Below are positions 1-10,926 of a stretch of 64,000 nt of DNA, in pieces. A model generated the notes under the pieces. That model did no database searches, was not told where the DNA came from, and saw only the letters and a list, made by a program, of their open reading frames with translations. How positions within the stretch are numbered: position 1 is the stretch's first letter; each line of letters opens with the position of its first letter. Where the stretch lies: assembly GCF_024639375.1 (NCBI RefSeq), contig NZ_JAHEIM010000002.1, positions 62,001 through 126,000 of the forward strand. The letters run 5' to 3'. The position numbers and the translations under genes were made by a program. The stretch is from Rhodoluna sp. Lineage in GTDB: Bacteria; Actinomycetota; Actinomycetes; Actinomycetales; Microbacteriaceae.

Positions 1-1323
1 TCCACAGCGGCCGCGCTTGCACATGAAGACCCGGCGCAGGTTGAAATGCGATTGGCAACCCACCAACTGCAGTTGCCAAGTTTGCCGAGCGATTTTTACA
101 TTGCCTATGTCGACATCAATGGCGACATTTTGATCGGCTTAGTTTCATCAGCCAGCGATGAAAATGAAATTCCGAACGTAAGCAATTTCTCATCCTCTTA
201 TGTGATGGCAACCAAAGGTCGTCCGTTCGAGGTTGATAGCAATGGCGTGATCAACGGAACCACCAGCGACCACGGCTGGCGCATGGTGGCCGTGCCGCTA
301 ACCAGCATGCCCGGCTCACTTGTGGTGGCTCTGCCCACCGGCGCAAACAACGCTTTGCTTGCGCAGTATGGCTACATCGGTGGCGGCTTTGGCTTGTTGC
401 TGCTATTACTAAGTGGCCTTTCTATTTGGCTCACTATTTCTTCCGCTCTAAAACCCCTGAATGAAGTGGAACGCACAGCCGAGGCAGTCAGCGCCGGTGA
501 CATTTCTCAGCGCTTGGTTGAACACCCTGGCCAAACTGAAATGGCCCGCCTGAACCGATCGCTTAACTCAATGCTCGATGGTGTTGAGACGGCCATGAAA
601 GACCGCGCCAAGACTCTCGACCAAATGCGCCGGTTTGTAGCCGATGCGAGTCACGAACTTCGCACTCCCCTGGTTTCGGTTCGCGGTTATGCCGAGCTCT
701 ATCGAATGGGCGCTCTCGACCAACCACAGAAGGTTGCCGAGGCAATGAGTCGCATCGAGAGTGAAGCTGTTCGAATGACCGGTCTGGTTGAAAGCCTGCT
801 TACCCTCACCCGCCTTGATGAAACCCAGCAGCTCAAAAAGACTCGCACCAACATTGTTTCTCTCGCAGTTGATGCCGCTAAGGATGCGTCCGTAGCCGAT
901 GGCAATCGCAAAATTGTTGTGACCGACATGAATGGCAAAGAGCTCGAAGGTCAGGTTGAAATCAGCGCAAATGTTGACGCAAATTCAATGCGTCAGGTGC
1001 TCACCAATTTGCTTGCCAACGCAGCGCGCTTTTCACCTGCCGATGCACAAATTGAAGTTGCAATTGATGCAAACGCAAAACTAGCTGGTGAGCAGCGACT
1101 AATTATTGAAGTGCGCGATCACGGTGAAGGCATTCCAGAACAATTGCGCAAAAAAGTATTTGAGCGTTTTTACCGCGTCGACAACTCTCGCAACAGTGAG
1201 ACCGGCGGTTCAGGGCTTGGTCTCTCAATCGTCTCAAGCATTGTTGCTCGCCACGGAGGAACCATCGAGGCCACTGAAACTCCTGATGGTGGCGCAACCT
1301 TCCGCGTCGACGTGCCGGCTTAG
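1..1323 (+). CDS. Sensor histidine kinase (HAMP + HisKA + HATPase_c), 5' end truncated by window
   Basis: Frame is open from base 1 (STAAALAHEDPAQVE then MRLATHQ); TM segment, HAMP-like region, H-box SHELRTPL, N/G boxes (NLLANAARFSPAD, DHGEGIPE, GGSGLGLSIV). Confidence 0.93.
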   Translation, partial: STAAALAHEDPAQVEMRLATHQLQLPSLPSDFYIAYVDINGDILIGLVSSASDENEIPNVSNFSSSYVMATKGRPFEVDSNGVINGTTSDHGWRMVAVPLTSMPGSLVVALPTGANNALLAQYGYIGGGFGLLLLLLSGLSIWLTISSALKPLNEVERTAEAVSAGDISQRLVEHPGQTEMARLNRSLNSMLDGVETAMKDRAKTLDQMRRFVADASHELRTPLVSVRGYAELYRMGALDQPQKVAEAMSRIESEAVRMTGLVESLLTLTRLDETQQLKKTRTNIVSLAVDAAKDASVADGNRKIVVTDMNGKELEGQVEISANVDANSMRQVLTNLLANAARFSPADAQIEVAIDANAKLAGEQRLIIEVRDHGEGIPEQLRKKVFERFYRVDNSRNSETGGSGLGLSIVSSIVARHGGTIEATETPDGGATFRVDVPA

Positions 1324-1382
1324 TAATCCACAGATTCGTTTCAAATTTGTGTGACTCGCTGCAAATTATGCAGTCTTGATTC

Positions 1383-1670
1383 ATGCCACATTTCAGCGTA
1401 GACAGCGAACAAGTCATGGCGGCCAATGCCGCGATTCAAAACACCATCGGTCGACTTAACCACGAAGCCAACACCTTGCATTCGCAATTGCAATCTCTTG
1501 AGGGCAGTTGGCAAGGTGTAGCCGCAAACAGTTTTCAAGAGCTGGTGTTGCGTTGGCGCAGCACCGCCACGGCGGTCGATTCACAACTGGGCGAACTAGG
1601 CCATGCCCTTGCGATCGCGGCGCAGCAATACAGCGAAATCGAATACGCCAATCAACGACTTTTTCTTTAG
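1383..1670 (+). CDS. WXG100 family (ESAT-6-like) small protein
   Basis: 95 aa helical hairpin with central WQG (LEGSWQGVAANSF), typical WXG100 length. Confidence 0.85.
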   Translation: MPHFSVDSEQVMAANAAIQNTIGRLNHEANTLHSQLQSLEGSWQGVAANSFQELVLRWRSTATAVDSQLGELGHALAIAAQQYSEIEYANQRLFL

Positions 1671-1677
1671 CGGATAA

Positions 1678-1717
1678 AACAAATGGGCGGCCACCGAAGT
1701 GACCGCCCATTTAAGTT
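1678..1717. terminator. Bidirectional rho-independent terminator between WXG100 gene and groEL
   Basis: Inverted repeat aaatgggcgg...ccgcccattt flanked by A/T runs between convergent genes. Confidence 0.8.
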
Positions 1718-1725
1718 TTCGAACT

Positions 1726-3348
<1,623 letters not shown>

Positions 3349-3366
3349 TCAATCTCCTGTAAGTAG

Positions 3367-3393
3367 TTAGCACTCGGTAGGTTTGAGTGCTAA
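3367..3393 (-). promoter_or_regulatory. CIRCE element (HrcA operator), perfect
   Basis: TTAGCACTC-N9-GAGTGCTAA immediately upstream of groEL. Confidence 0.95.
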
Positions 3394-3400
3394 TACAGTT

Positions 3401-3427
3401 TTAGCACTCTCGACCCGAGAGTGCAAA
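3401..3427 (-). promoter_or_regulatory. Second, imperfect CIRCE element
   Basis: TTAGCACTC-N9-GAGTGCAAA, 7 bp from the first CIRCE. Confidence 0.85.
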
Positions 3428-3450
3428 TGATCCACAGGGCATCAGGGCAA

Positions 3451-3483
3451 TAAAAAACCCACCCCCGAAGGGATGGGTTCCTA
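3451..3483 (-). terminator. Rho-independent terminator of csp gene
   Basis: Inverted repeat aacccacccc.../ggatgggtt with A-run (U-run on minus strand) downstream of csp. Confidence 0.7.
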
Positions 3484-3500
3484 TGAAATCTAGCGGTCGC

Positions 3501-3701
3501 TTAGATAACGTGAACTGCGTCAGCCTGAGGGCCCTTGTCGCCGTTCTTAACTTCGAACTCAACGCGCTGGTTTTCCTTCAGCTCCTTGTAGCCCTCTGAC
3601 TGGATTGCTGAGAAGTGTACGAATACATCCGCTCCGCCATCCTGGGTAATGAAACCAAAACCCTTTTCAGCGTTGAACCACTTGACGGTTCCTTGTGCCA
3701 T
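3501..3701 (-). CDS. cspA: Cold-shock protein
   Basis: [36 protein letters not shown]1/RNP2 motifs. Confidence 0.97.
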   Translation of the reverse strand: MAQGTVKWFNAEKGFGFITQDGGADVFVHFSAIQSEGYKELKENQRVEFEVKNGDKGPQADAVHVI

Positions 3702-3886
3702 GTTTTACTCCTGTTACTAATCGAACAACCCGAAAAATCCCCGGGCTGAGTCGCATAGAAAAGAGCTTGTGCTACGGATACTGCTACGACCAGTTCTAAC
3801 CCTAGCCCCTAGCTGCTTCATAAGGTAGGGCTGCGCAACAATCCACGCAATCGGTTACAAAACGGTTATAACTCTAAAAGTGCGTT

Positions 3887-4390
3887 TTATTTAAAATCTT
3901 TTCCTAAGACCACGGTGATTGGGCCAGCAAACTCAGTTGAAACCTGAATTGGTGCATCGCCAAAAAGAGCAGCCACTTCGGATGCCTGCGAGCGGAAAAC
4001 CTCGTCAGTGATCACAATCAAAGTTTTCTCAATCGAAATTTGCGTGCCATCTGCGTCTTGCAATTTGGCAGCACCCAAAAAGTTGAACTTGCCGTCGATC
4101 AAAGCAGTAGACGCTTTGGTAACTTTTGCCTCGACTGCGGTGCCATCCAGAAGTTTTACTCCTGGGGCTGACTGCGAAGCGCTGGCACTCGGCTGAGGCA
4201 GAACGCCATCAAAAACCGTGCTGCTTTCAACTAGCTTTAGCGCGCCATAGCCAATCACTGCAATCACGGCTGCTGCCACAAAAATGCGAACCCATTCATA
4301 GACGCGGTCTTTGGCAGTGCGACGCACACGGTGTCTGCCACCATGCTGGGTTGCCGAATCGAATTCATCGATTGGGAACTTTTTTGCCAT
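3887..4390 (-). CDS. LytR C-terminal-domain (LytR_C) membrane protein
   Basis: One TM segment and extracellular domain with VKLLDGT...LIVITDEVFRSQASEVAALFG...ITVVLGKDF. Start placed at MAKKFP (ORF track gives 4411). Confidence 0.75.
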   Translation of the reverse strand: MAKKFPIDEFDSATQHGGRHRVRRTAKDRVYEWVRIFVAAAVIAVIGYGALKLVESSTVFDGVLPQPSASASQSAPGVKLLDGTAVEAKVTKASTALIDGKFNFLGAAKLQDADGTQISIEKTLIVITDEVFRSQASEVAALFGDAPIQVSTEFAGPITVVLGKDFK

Positions 4391-4455
4391 GATCCTGCTT
4401 ATCTTTATCAAGCGCCCAAAACGCGGGGTGCTCTCAATATTAGGCCAGGTGCATC

Positions 4456-4857
4456 ATGAAATACCCCATTCAAAAGTCAGAGGATGACTGGCGCAGCCAG
4501 TTGACCGAGTTTGAGTACCACGTGCTTCGCGAGGCTGGCACCGAGCGTGCCTATACCGGCGAGCTGCTCGAAGAACACCGAACGGGCATCTTTTCTTGCA
4601 AGGCCTGTGGAGTTGAACTTTTTAGAAGTGATGCCAAATTCGACTCACACTGCGGCTGGCCAAGTTTTTATGAACCCAAAGCCGGCGATGCGGTAGAGCT
4701 AATCGAAGATCGCAGCCACGGCATGCTGCGCACCGAAGTGCGTTGCGCCAACTGCGGTTCACACCTGGGTCACGTTTTTGAAGATGCCCCGCAAACACCA
4801 ACCGGCGATCGCTATTGCATCAACTCGGTGAGCATTACCTTTGCACCAGCCAATTAA
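4456..4857 (+). CDS. msrB: Peptide-methionine (R)-S-oxide reductase
   Basis: CKACG/CANCG Zn motifs, CGWPSFYEP, GDRYCINSVS. Confidence 0.97.
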   Translation: MKYPIQKSEDDWRSQLTEFEYHVLREAGTERAYTGELLEEHRTGIFSCKACGVELFRSDAKFDSHCGWPSFYEPKAGDAVELIEDRSHGMLRTEVRCANCGSHLGHVFEDAPQTPTGDRYCINSVSITFAPAN

Positions 4858-4891
4858 CTTGGGATTCATCCAAAGCGTTTAGGCTTCGAAG

Positions 4892-5089
4892 ATGAGCGAT
4901 TACAAAAAAGATAGAAACAACGTAACCAATGGCGGCGTTGGTGCATTCATGTTCTTGGCATTTATTGGTGCCGCCGTTTACTTCATCTCAAAGGCCGACG
5001 GCTTCTGGGATGGCGTGCTTGGTTTTCTAAAGGCCCTAGTGTGGCCGGCGTTTTTGGTTTATGAAGTGCTGCACAAATTGCTTGGCTAA
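4892..5089 (+). CDS. Small membrane protein, unknown function
   Basis: 65 aa ORF with hydrophobic segments, compactly spaced between msrB and the arsC-like gene. Confidence 0.65.
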   Translation: MSDYKKDRNNVTNGGVGAFMFLAFIGAAVYFISKADGFWDGVLGFLKALVWPAFLVYEVLHKLLG

Positions 5090-5101
5090 GAAAGTTTTCA
5101 A

Positions 5102-5521
5102 ATGTCGTCTAAACCATCGGTACTTTTTATTTGCGTTCACAACGCAGGCAAGTCACAAACTGCTGAAGCTTTGATGCGCCACATTGCCGGCGACAAAGTT
5201 GACATCTATTCAGGCGGCACTGGCCCAGATGAAAATCTTGCCGGCGATGCCGTGGTTGCACTTGCCGAAATTGGCATCGGTGTTGAAGGCCAATTCCCCA
5301 AGGCAATCGACCCGGAAGTTTTGCGCAAGGCTGACCGAGTTGTAATTCTTGGTGACCAAGCAAAGGTTGCTCCTGTCGAGGGCATGAAAGCCGAGATTGA
5401 AACTTGGCTAACCGTTGAACCTGCTGAGCAAGGTATTCACGGTGCCGAACGAGCCAACCTGGTGCGCGACGACATTTACGCTCGCGTGAAGCAACTGGCA
5501 GCAGAACTTGGCGTCGCGTAG
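5102..5521 (+). CDS. Low-MW phosphatase-fold arsenate reductase, actinobacterial ArsC1-like
   Basis: FICVHNAGKSQTAEALM P-loop; PKAIDPEVLRKADRVVILGD...; resembles mycothiol-coupled ArsC1 proteins. Confidence 0.8.
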   Translation: MSSKPSVLFICVHNAGKSQTAEALMRHIAGDKVDIYSGGTGPDENLAGDAVVALAEIGIGVEGQFPKAIDPEVLRKADRVVILGDQAKVAPVEGMKAEIETWLTVEPAEQGIHGAERANLVRDDIYARVKQLAAELGVA

Positions 5522-5536
5522 CTCAAATACTTAAAT

Positions 5537-5568
5537 GAAAAATGCCTCCCTTGCGGGAGGCATTTTTG
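5537..5568 (+). terminator. Rho-independent terminator
   Basis: aaatgcctccc-ttgc-gggaggcatttttgtt hairpin. Confidence 0.9.
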
Positions 5569-5572
5569 TTAG

Positions 5573-5648
5573 TGGAGCCGACCAGGGGACTCGAACCCCT
5601 AACCCTCGCATTACAAGTGCGATGCGCTACCAATTGCGCCAGGTCGGC
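5573..5648 (-). tRNA. tRNA-Thr (anticodon TGT), CCA encoded
   Basis: Reverse complement GCCGACCTGGCGCAATTGGTAGCGCATCGCACTTGTAATGCGAGGGTTAGGGGTTCGAGTCCCCTGGTCGGCTCCA folds as a cloverleaf; loop CTTGTAA. Confidence 0.96.
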
Positions 5649-5772
5649 CGATAGCCCTAGAGCTACCTGGAAGGCAGGTTACCCCGCATTCCAAGAGACA
5701 ATCCTAGTGGCTAAGTGGGCAACGCTGCCTGTTATCGTGGAATGGGAATTGCGAATTAGGGGGAAACTAAAT

Positions 5773-6297
5773 ATGTCTCGCAGAAGTCTTATTGGCACGG
5801 TCGTTGGAATTGCGATTTCGGTTTGCCTTTGCTCATGCACGATAAATGTCGGTGGGGCCGGAGCTGTTGACTCATCCTCTAGCCAATCGGGGGCTTCAGA
5901 AACAAATGAAGGCACTGACCAAGCTTTGATCAATGAATACTTGGGCAATTTAGCTGCACTAGGACAGGAAGAATCGGCAATCCTGAATACCTACGATTCA
6001 GTCAGTGGCGAAAATTACACTGACGACTTGACGATGTACAACACGCTCATTTCATTACTACCGAGAGTGCAAAGTTTTATAGCTGAACTTGAAGCCCTCA
6101 CCCCAAGCGATGAAACCCTTTCTCTGATTCACAACGACCTTGTGACAGGCTGGAACTTGCAATCCAAAGGTATGACTCTCGCAGTAGCTGCGCTGAAAGA
6201 ACAAGACGTCAGCAAGATTGCTGAAGGTAATGAGGCACTGGCTGAAGGTAGAGCGCTCCTTCGAAAAGCAGCACAAAAAACGGCCGAGCTAAAGTAA
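5773..6297 (+). CDS. Putative lipoprotein, unknown function
   Basis: MSRRSLIGTVVGIAISVCLCSCTINVGG signal/lipobox. ORF-track start at 5542 would run through the tRNA, so start moved to 5773. Confidence 0.7.
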   Translation: MSRRSLIGTVVGIAISVCLCSCTINVGGAGAVDSSSSQSGASETNEGTDQALINEYLGNLAALGQEESAILNTYDSVSGENYTDDLTMYNTLISLLPRVQSFIAELEALTPSDETLSLIHNDLVTGWNLQSKGMTLAVAALKEQDVSKIAEGNEALAEGRALLRKAAQKTAELK

Positions 6298-6316
6298 AAA
6301 GAGATTCGTTAAACCT

Positions 6317-7165
6317 CTAGCCATTCATTGCGGCAAGAACAGCCTGCGCAAAGCTGGCTGGGTCAATGTCGCCGGTGTATGGCTTGCCATCGATCAGGAT
6401 CGTCGGGGTACCGGTAACAATGCTCGGCACCACTCGACTGGTTTCGTTCTGCAACCAAGGAACATAGGTTTTCTTGTCGATGCAGGCAGTTACCTTGTTG
6501 CTCTTGGCAATTCCGAATGACTTGAGCTGGGTTTTCAACTGCTCGTCATCAACGGCTGCCCACTTTGAGTTGAACAACTCATCCTGGTTAGTTGGCGGAA
6601 GTGAGTAAAGCCAGTTGTGAACCTTCAAGAAGTTGTTTGGGTCGTAGTTGGCAACGCAAAGTGCAGCATTGCCAGCGGTTTCTGACCAGTTTGGGGTGCT
6701 TGAGTGATTGCCGTTCACGATTGAGATCGGGTGAACTTCTAGAGTCGCTGCGCCAGTCTCAACCCAGTTGGTGATCTGAGCTGAGTTTGCCTGCTCGAAC
6801 ATTCCACATGCCGGGCACTCAAAATCTAGGTAGATCTTGATGTTAGGCACGTGCTTGTTTGAAGAAGCAGTAGGGGTCGGGGTTGAGGTATTGGTGAAGG
6901 CTTCTGCGCCGGCACCAATCTTGATGCCACCGTCGAAAAGAAAGTTTGCTGGCGCCTTGCTGTTGTTGGCCTGGTTGTTGATTCCGGTGAGGACAATCGC
7001 CAAGATGATGGCAACTACACCTAGAGCACCGGCAACAACACTCACCTGAGTGATGAGCTTGCGGCGCTTTTGGCCGCGTTTGAAGTTTTCGCGCATCTCA
7101 CGTGACTTGGCGCGGGCTGCTTCGCGCTGCTCGGCGCGGGTAAGTTTTGGTTCGTTCGGGGTCAT
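6317..7165 (-). CDS. Membrane-anchored DsbA-like thioredoxin-domain protein
   Basis: N-terminal TM segment; KIYLDFECPACGMFEQ (CPAC active site); VTGTPTILIDGKPYTGDIDPASF. Confidence 0.92.
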   Translation of the reverse strand: MTPNEPKLTRAEQREAARAKSREMRENFKRGQKRRKLITQVSVVAGALGVVAIILAIVLTGINNQANNSKAPANFLFDGGIKIGAGAEAFTNTSTPTPTASSNKHVPNIKIYLDFECPACGMFEQANSAQITNWVETGAATLEVHPISIVNGNHSSTPNWSETAGNAALCVANYDPNNFLKVHNWLYSLPPTNQDELFNSKWAAVDDEQLKTQLKSFGIAKSNKVTACIDKKTYVPWLQNETSRVVPSIVTGTPTILIDGKPYTGDIDPASFAQAVLAAMNG

Positions 7166-7323
7166 TCGATACCTAACTGTTTGTCACGATTTGGTGACGT
7201 TGAACCTCACCAGTTTAGATGACCTTTTGGGGGTGCAATAATGACTTTTACCCAGCAGCGCCGCTGTTGGGCCTTTCACAACGGATCGTCCGGCACGTAC
7301 CTGCCGGTGAAGGAATAGAAAAA

Positions 7324-8400
7324 ATGGCATCAGTAACATTCGATAACGCAACCCGCCTATACCCAGGCGGAACCCGCCCAGCAGTAGACAAAATCAACCT
7401 AGAAATCAAGGATGGCGAATTCTTGGTTTTGGTTGGCCCTTCTGGTTGCGGTAAATCAACCACCCTGCGCATGCTTGCCGGCCTAGAAGAGGTAAACGGC
7501 GGCCACATTCGCATTGGCGACCGCGACGTCACCGACGTTCCGCCAAAAGACCGCGACATTGCGATGGTTTTCCAGAACTACGCTTTGTACCCACACATGA
7601 CCGTTGCCGAGAACATGGGCTTCGCTCTAAAGATTGCTGGTGTTAGCAAAGAAGAGCGTGCCGAGCGCGTTCTTGAAGCAGCCAAGCTTCTAGATCTTGA
7701 GCCATACCTAGCTCGCAAGCCAAAGGCCCTTTCTGGTGGTCAGCGTCAGCGTGTGGCAATGGGTCGCGCGATTGTTCGCAAGCCTCAGGTGTTCTTGATG
7801 GACGAGCCTCTTTCAAACCTTGACGCAAAACTTCGCGTTCAGACTCGCACTCAGATTGCTTCGCTACAGCGTCGCCTTGGTGTCACAACTGTTTACGTGA
7901 CTCACGACCAGGTTGAAGCGATGACCATGGGTGACCGCGTTGCAGTTCTAAAGGATGGCTTGCTTCAGCAGGTTGCTACCCCTCAGGAGCTTTACGACAC
8001 CCCACAGAACGTTTTCGTTGCTGGCTTCATTGGCTCACCAGCCATGAACCTATTGCAGTTGCCAATCGTTGAAGGTGGCGTGCAGTTCGGCACCACCGTT
8101 CTGAAGATCAGCAAAGATGTTCTGGCTAAGACCAAGCAGAAGACCATCACCGTTGGTGTTCGTCCAGAAAACATGGTTGTTTCAACTAAAGATGGCCTCA
8201 AGGTTGAGGTTGACGTTGTTGAAGAACTTGGTGCAGACGGCTACCTATACGGTCACTCAGACTTCGATGGTGCAAACCACGATCTAGTTGCTCGTGTTGA
8301 CGGTCGCGTTCACCCTAAGGCTGGCGACACTGTTTACCTAAAGGCTGAAGGCGGCATCGTGCACTTGTTCGATGTTGAAACTGGTTTGCGTCTTAACTAG
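7324..8400 (+). CDS. ugpC: ABC transporter ATP-binding protein, MsmK/UgpC-type sugar importer ATPase
   Basis: Walker A GPSGCGKST, LSGGQRQRVAMGRAIVR, VFLMDEPLSNLDAKLR, C-terminal TOBE domain. Substrate not deducible. Start moved from 7219 to 7324. Confidence 0.88.
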   Translation: MASVTFDNATRLYPGGTRPAVDKINLEIKDGEFLVLVGPSGCGKSTTLRMLAGLEEVNGGHIRIGDRDVTDVPPKDRDIAMVFQNYALYPHMTVAENMGFALKIAGVSKEERAERVLEAAKLLDLEPYLARKPKALSGGQRQRVAMGRAIVRKPQVFLMDEPLSNLDAKLRVQTRTQIASLQRRLGVTTVYVTHDQVEAMTMGDRVAVLKDGLLQQVATPQELYDTPQNVFVAGFIGSPAMNLLQLPIVEGGVQFGTTVLKISKDVLAKTKQKTITVGVRPENMVVSTKDGLKVEVDVVEELGADGYLYGHSDFDGANHDLVARVDGRVHPKAGDTVYLKAEGGIVHLFDVETGLRLN

Positions 8401-9707
8401 TGAGTTCACTAGACATTACGGCTGCCACGGTAGAGCCAGCACTGCTGGATCTACCGTGGCATTTGCCATTAGAAGACTGGCCAGCTGAAAACATTGCTGC
8501 GCTGCCAAAAGGTTTGAGCCGTCACACAGTTCGCTTTGCCCACCTGGCCGACAACGTAATCGCGATTAAAGAGACACTGCCCGATTTGGCAAAGCGCGAA
8601 TATGACATGCTCAAGAATTTGATCAAGCTCGATGTGCCTTGCGTTGAGCCATTCGCAATTATCAACAACCGTGCCACCACAGATGGTGAGCCGCTGCTTT
8701 CGGTATTGATTACGCGACACCTAAAGTTCTCACTTCCCTACCGCGCAATGTGGTCTCAGGGTTTGCGCCCGGACACCGCCAAGCGCTTGGTTGATGCACT
8801 GGCATTGTTGCTGGTTCGCTTGCACATCGCCGGTTTCTTCTGGGGCGATGTTTCGCTTTCTAACACTCTGTTTCGCCGCGACGCCGGCGCATTCGCGGCC
8901 TACCTGGTTGATGCCGAAACTGGCCACCTTTATGAATCAGGCCTTTCAAACGGCCAGCGCGAAAACGATCTTGAAATTGCTCGCGTAAACATCGCTGGCG
9001 AATTGATGGACCTAATTGCCAGCGGTCACGCACAACCTGGCGTCGACGCAGTTGCAACCAGCGAGCGAATCGTAGCCAAATATCGCGAATTATGGGCCGA
9101 GCTCACCGGAGTTGAAACTTTCAATGTTGCCGACCGCTGGAAGATTAACCGTCGCGTTGACCGACTGAACGAACTTGGCTTCGACATTGAAGAACTCGCC
9201 ATCAAGACCAGCGAATCTGGCACCACCGTGAAGATTCAGCCAAAGGTTGTTGATGCTGGCCACCACCAGCGCCGCCTCATTCGGCTGACTGGTTTGGATG
9301 TTGAAGAAAACCAAGCTCGCCGACTGCTGAATGACCTCGACCAGTACCGAGTGAATCACCCTCGCCCTGGAGCCGACGAAGAAGTGCTGGCGCACGAATG
9401 GTTGAGCAATGCTTTTGAGCCAGTAATAACTTCGATTCCAAAAGAACTTTCTGGTCGCCTAGAGCAAGCCGAGATTTACCACCAGGTGCTTGAACACCGT
9501 TGGTACATGTCAGAAGAGCAAGGTCGCGATGTTCCAATTGAAGAAGCGGTGCACGCTTACATCAATGACATTCTGAGATTCCGTCGCGAAGAAGAGGCCT
9601 ACCTAAGCCCGCCAACCGAGTCGATTACTTTGCCAACTGCAATTCCATCGGGAACCATTGTGGTTGCCGAAGACGACGAAGAAGCTGACTGGCGCGACCT
9701 GGTTTAA
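8400..9707 (+). CDS. DUF4032 / lipopolysaccharide-kinase-like protein
   Basis: Kinase-like N-terminus (FFWGDVSLSNTLFRRDAGAFAAYLVDAETG) and long C-terminal region typical of actinobacterial DUF4032; GTG start overlaps upstream stop. Confidence 0.8.
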   Translation: MSSLDITAATVEPALLDLPWHLPLEDWPAENIAALPKGLSRHTVRFAHLADNVIAIKETLPDLAKREYDMLKNLIKLDVPCVEPFAIINNRATTDGEPLLSVLITRHLKFSLPYRAMWSQGLRPDTAKRLVDALALLLVRLHIAGFFWGDVSLSNTLFRRDAGAFAAYLVDAETGHLYESGLSNGQRENDLEIARVNIAGELMDLIASGHAQPGVDAVATSERIVAKYRELWAELTGVETFNVADRWKINRRVDRLNELGFDIEELAIKTSESGTTVKIQPKVVDAGHHQRRLIRLTGLDVEENQARRLLNDLDQYRVNHPRPGADEEVLAHEWLSNAFEPVITSIPKELSGRLEQAEIYHQVLEHRWYMSEEQGRDVPIEEAVHAYINDILRFRREEEAYLSPPTESITLPTAIPSGTIVVAEDDEEADWRDLV

Positions 9708-9708
9708 A

Positions 9709-10926
9709 TTACTTGCGCTTTGAGATTGCTGCAGCGCGACGCTTTGAAATTTCATAAAGCGTGACTGATGCCGCAATGCCTGCGTTTAGCGATTCAGTGT
9801 CGCGAGCAATTGGAATTGAAAGAATTGCGTCACAGTTTTCTGCAACCAAACGTGACAAACCTTTTCCTTCCGAACCAACCACAAGAACAATTGGTTCGCT
9901 GCCGAGTTCAAAGTTCGGCAAATCCATTTCGCCATCGCCATCAAGACCAACCACAAATACGCCACGCTTCTTCAAATCTTTTAGCGTCGCGTTGAGGTTT
10001 GCCGCAAGAGCAACTGGCACACGTGCCGCTGCACCAGCAGAGGTTTTCCAAGCAGCAGCTGTCACGCCGGTTGAACGACGCTGAGGCAAGATAACTCCTT
10101 GACCACCGAACGCTGCAACCGAACGAATGATTGCACCAAGGTTACGTGGGTCGGTGATGCCGTCAAGCGCAACAAACAATGGCTTCTGACCACGAGACAA
10201 AACCAAATCCAACAATTCCATTGGGTGCTGATATTTGTATGGCGGAACCTGAAGCGCGATGCCCTGGTGCACTGAGTCATAACCAGTCATTCGGTCAATC
10301 TCTGGGCGAGTAATTTCGTTCACTGCAATGCCACGAGTTGAAGCAATCTTGATTGCCTCTTTTACGCGGTCATCCATCTCGATGCGCTGTGCAATGAACA
10401 TTGCGGTTGCCGGCACCTTTGAACGCAGTGCCTCAAGCACTGAGTTGCGACCTGACAAAACTTCGGATGCGTCTGCGGCCTTGGCCACGCGCTGACTCGA
10501 ACGAGATGCTGCACCTGCAGAACCAGCGGTGCGGGCACTGGGTGCCAAGAACTCTCCCCGGCGAGCGCCTTCACGCGTTGCCTTGGTGCCACGAGCACCT
10601 GCAGCCGCTGCACCAGTTGCGCCACGAGCGCCGCGCGCCGGAAGCGCCTTGCCAGTGCGAGCACTAGCGATCTTTGGGTCTAGCTCTGAAGCAAACTTGC
10701 GAGCAGTGCCTGAGTTGCCTGCACCCTTTCCAACAATCTTGATGCCGAGTGCGGCAGCCTTGCGCTCTGCTTGCTGGCGTTCTTTAAATGCCTTGTGACC
10801 CTTGCGATCTTCAGCCTTAGGGGTTGGGCCGCGGCCTTCTAGGCGCTGCTTGCCGTGGCCACCGGTGCCAACTTTTTTGCCGCTGCTCTTTTTTGCCGCT
10901 CCTGGGCGACCTGGTTTACCTGCCAT
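9709..10926 (-). CDS. rlmB: 23S rRNA (guanosine(2251)-2'-O)-methyltransferase
   Basis: SpoU signatures DGITDPRNLGAIIRSVAAFG, VVGSEGKGLSRLVAENCD, SIPIARDTESLNAGIAASVTLYE; long Lys/Ala/Gly-rich N-terminus. Confidence 0.95.
   Translation of the reverse strand: MAGKPGRPGAAKKSSGKKVGTGGHGKQRLEGRGPTPKAEDRKGHKAFKERQQAERKAAALGIKIVGKGAGNSGTARKFASELDPKIASARTGKALPARGARGATGAAAAGARGTKATREGARRGEFLAPSARTAGSAGAASRSSQRVAKAADASEVLSGRNSVLEALRSKVPATAMFIAQRIEMDDRVKEAIKIASTRGIAVNEITRPEIDRMTGYDSVHQGIALQVPPYKYQHPMELLDLVLSRGQKPLFVALDGITDPRNLGAIIRSVAAFGGQGVILPQRRSTGVTAAAWKTSAGAAARVPVALAANLNATLKDLKKRGVFVVGLDGDGEMDLPNFELGSEPIVLVVGSEGKGLSRLVAENCDAILSIPIARDTESLNAGIAASVTLYEISKRRAAAISKRK

Noticed and set aside
5542-5772. 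ORF-track N-terminal extension of the lipoprotein
   Set aside because: It reads through the antisense tRNA-Thr; a signal peptide with lipobox begins at 5773.
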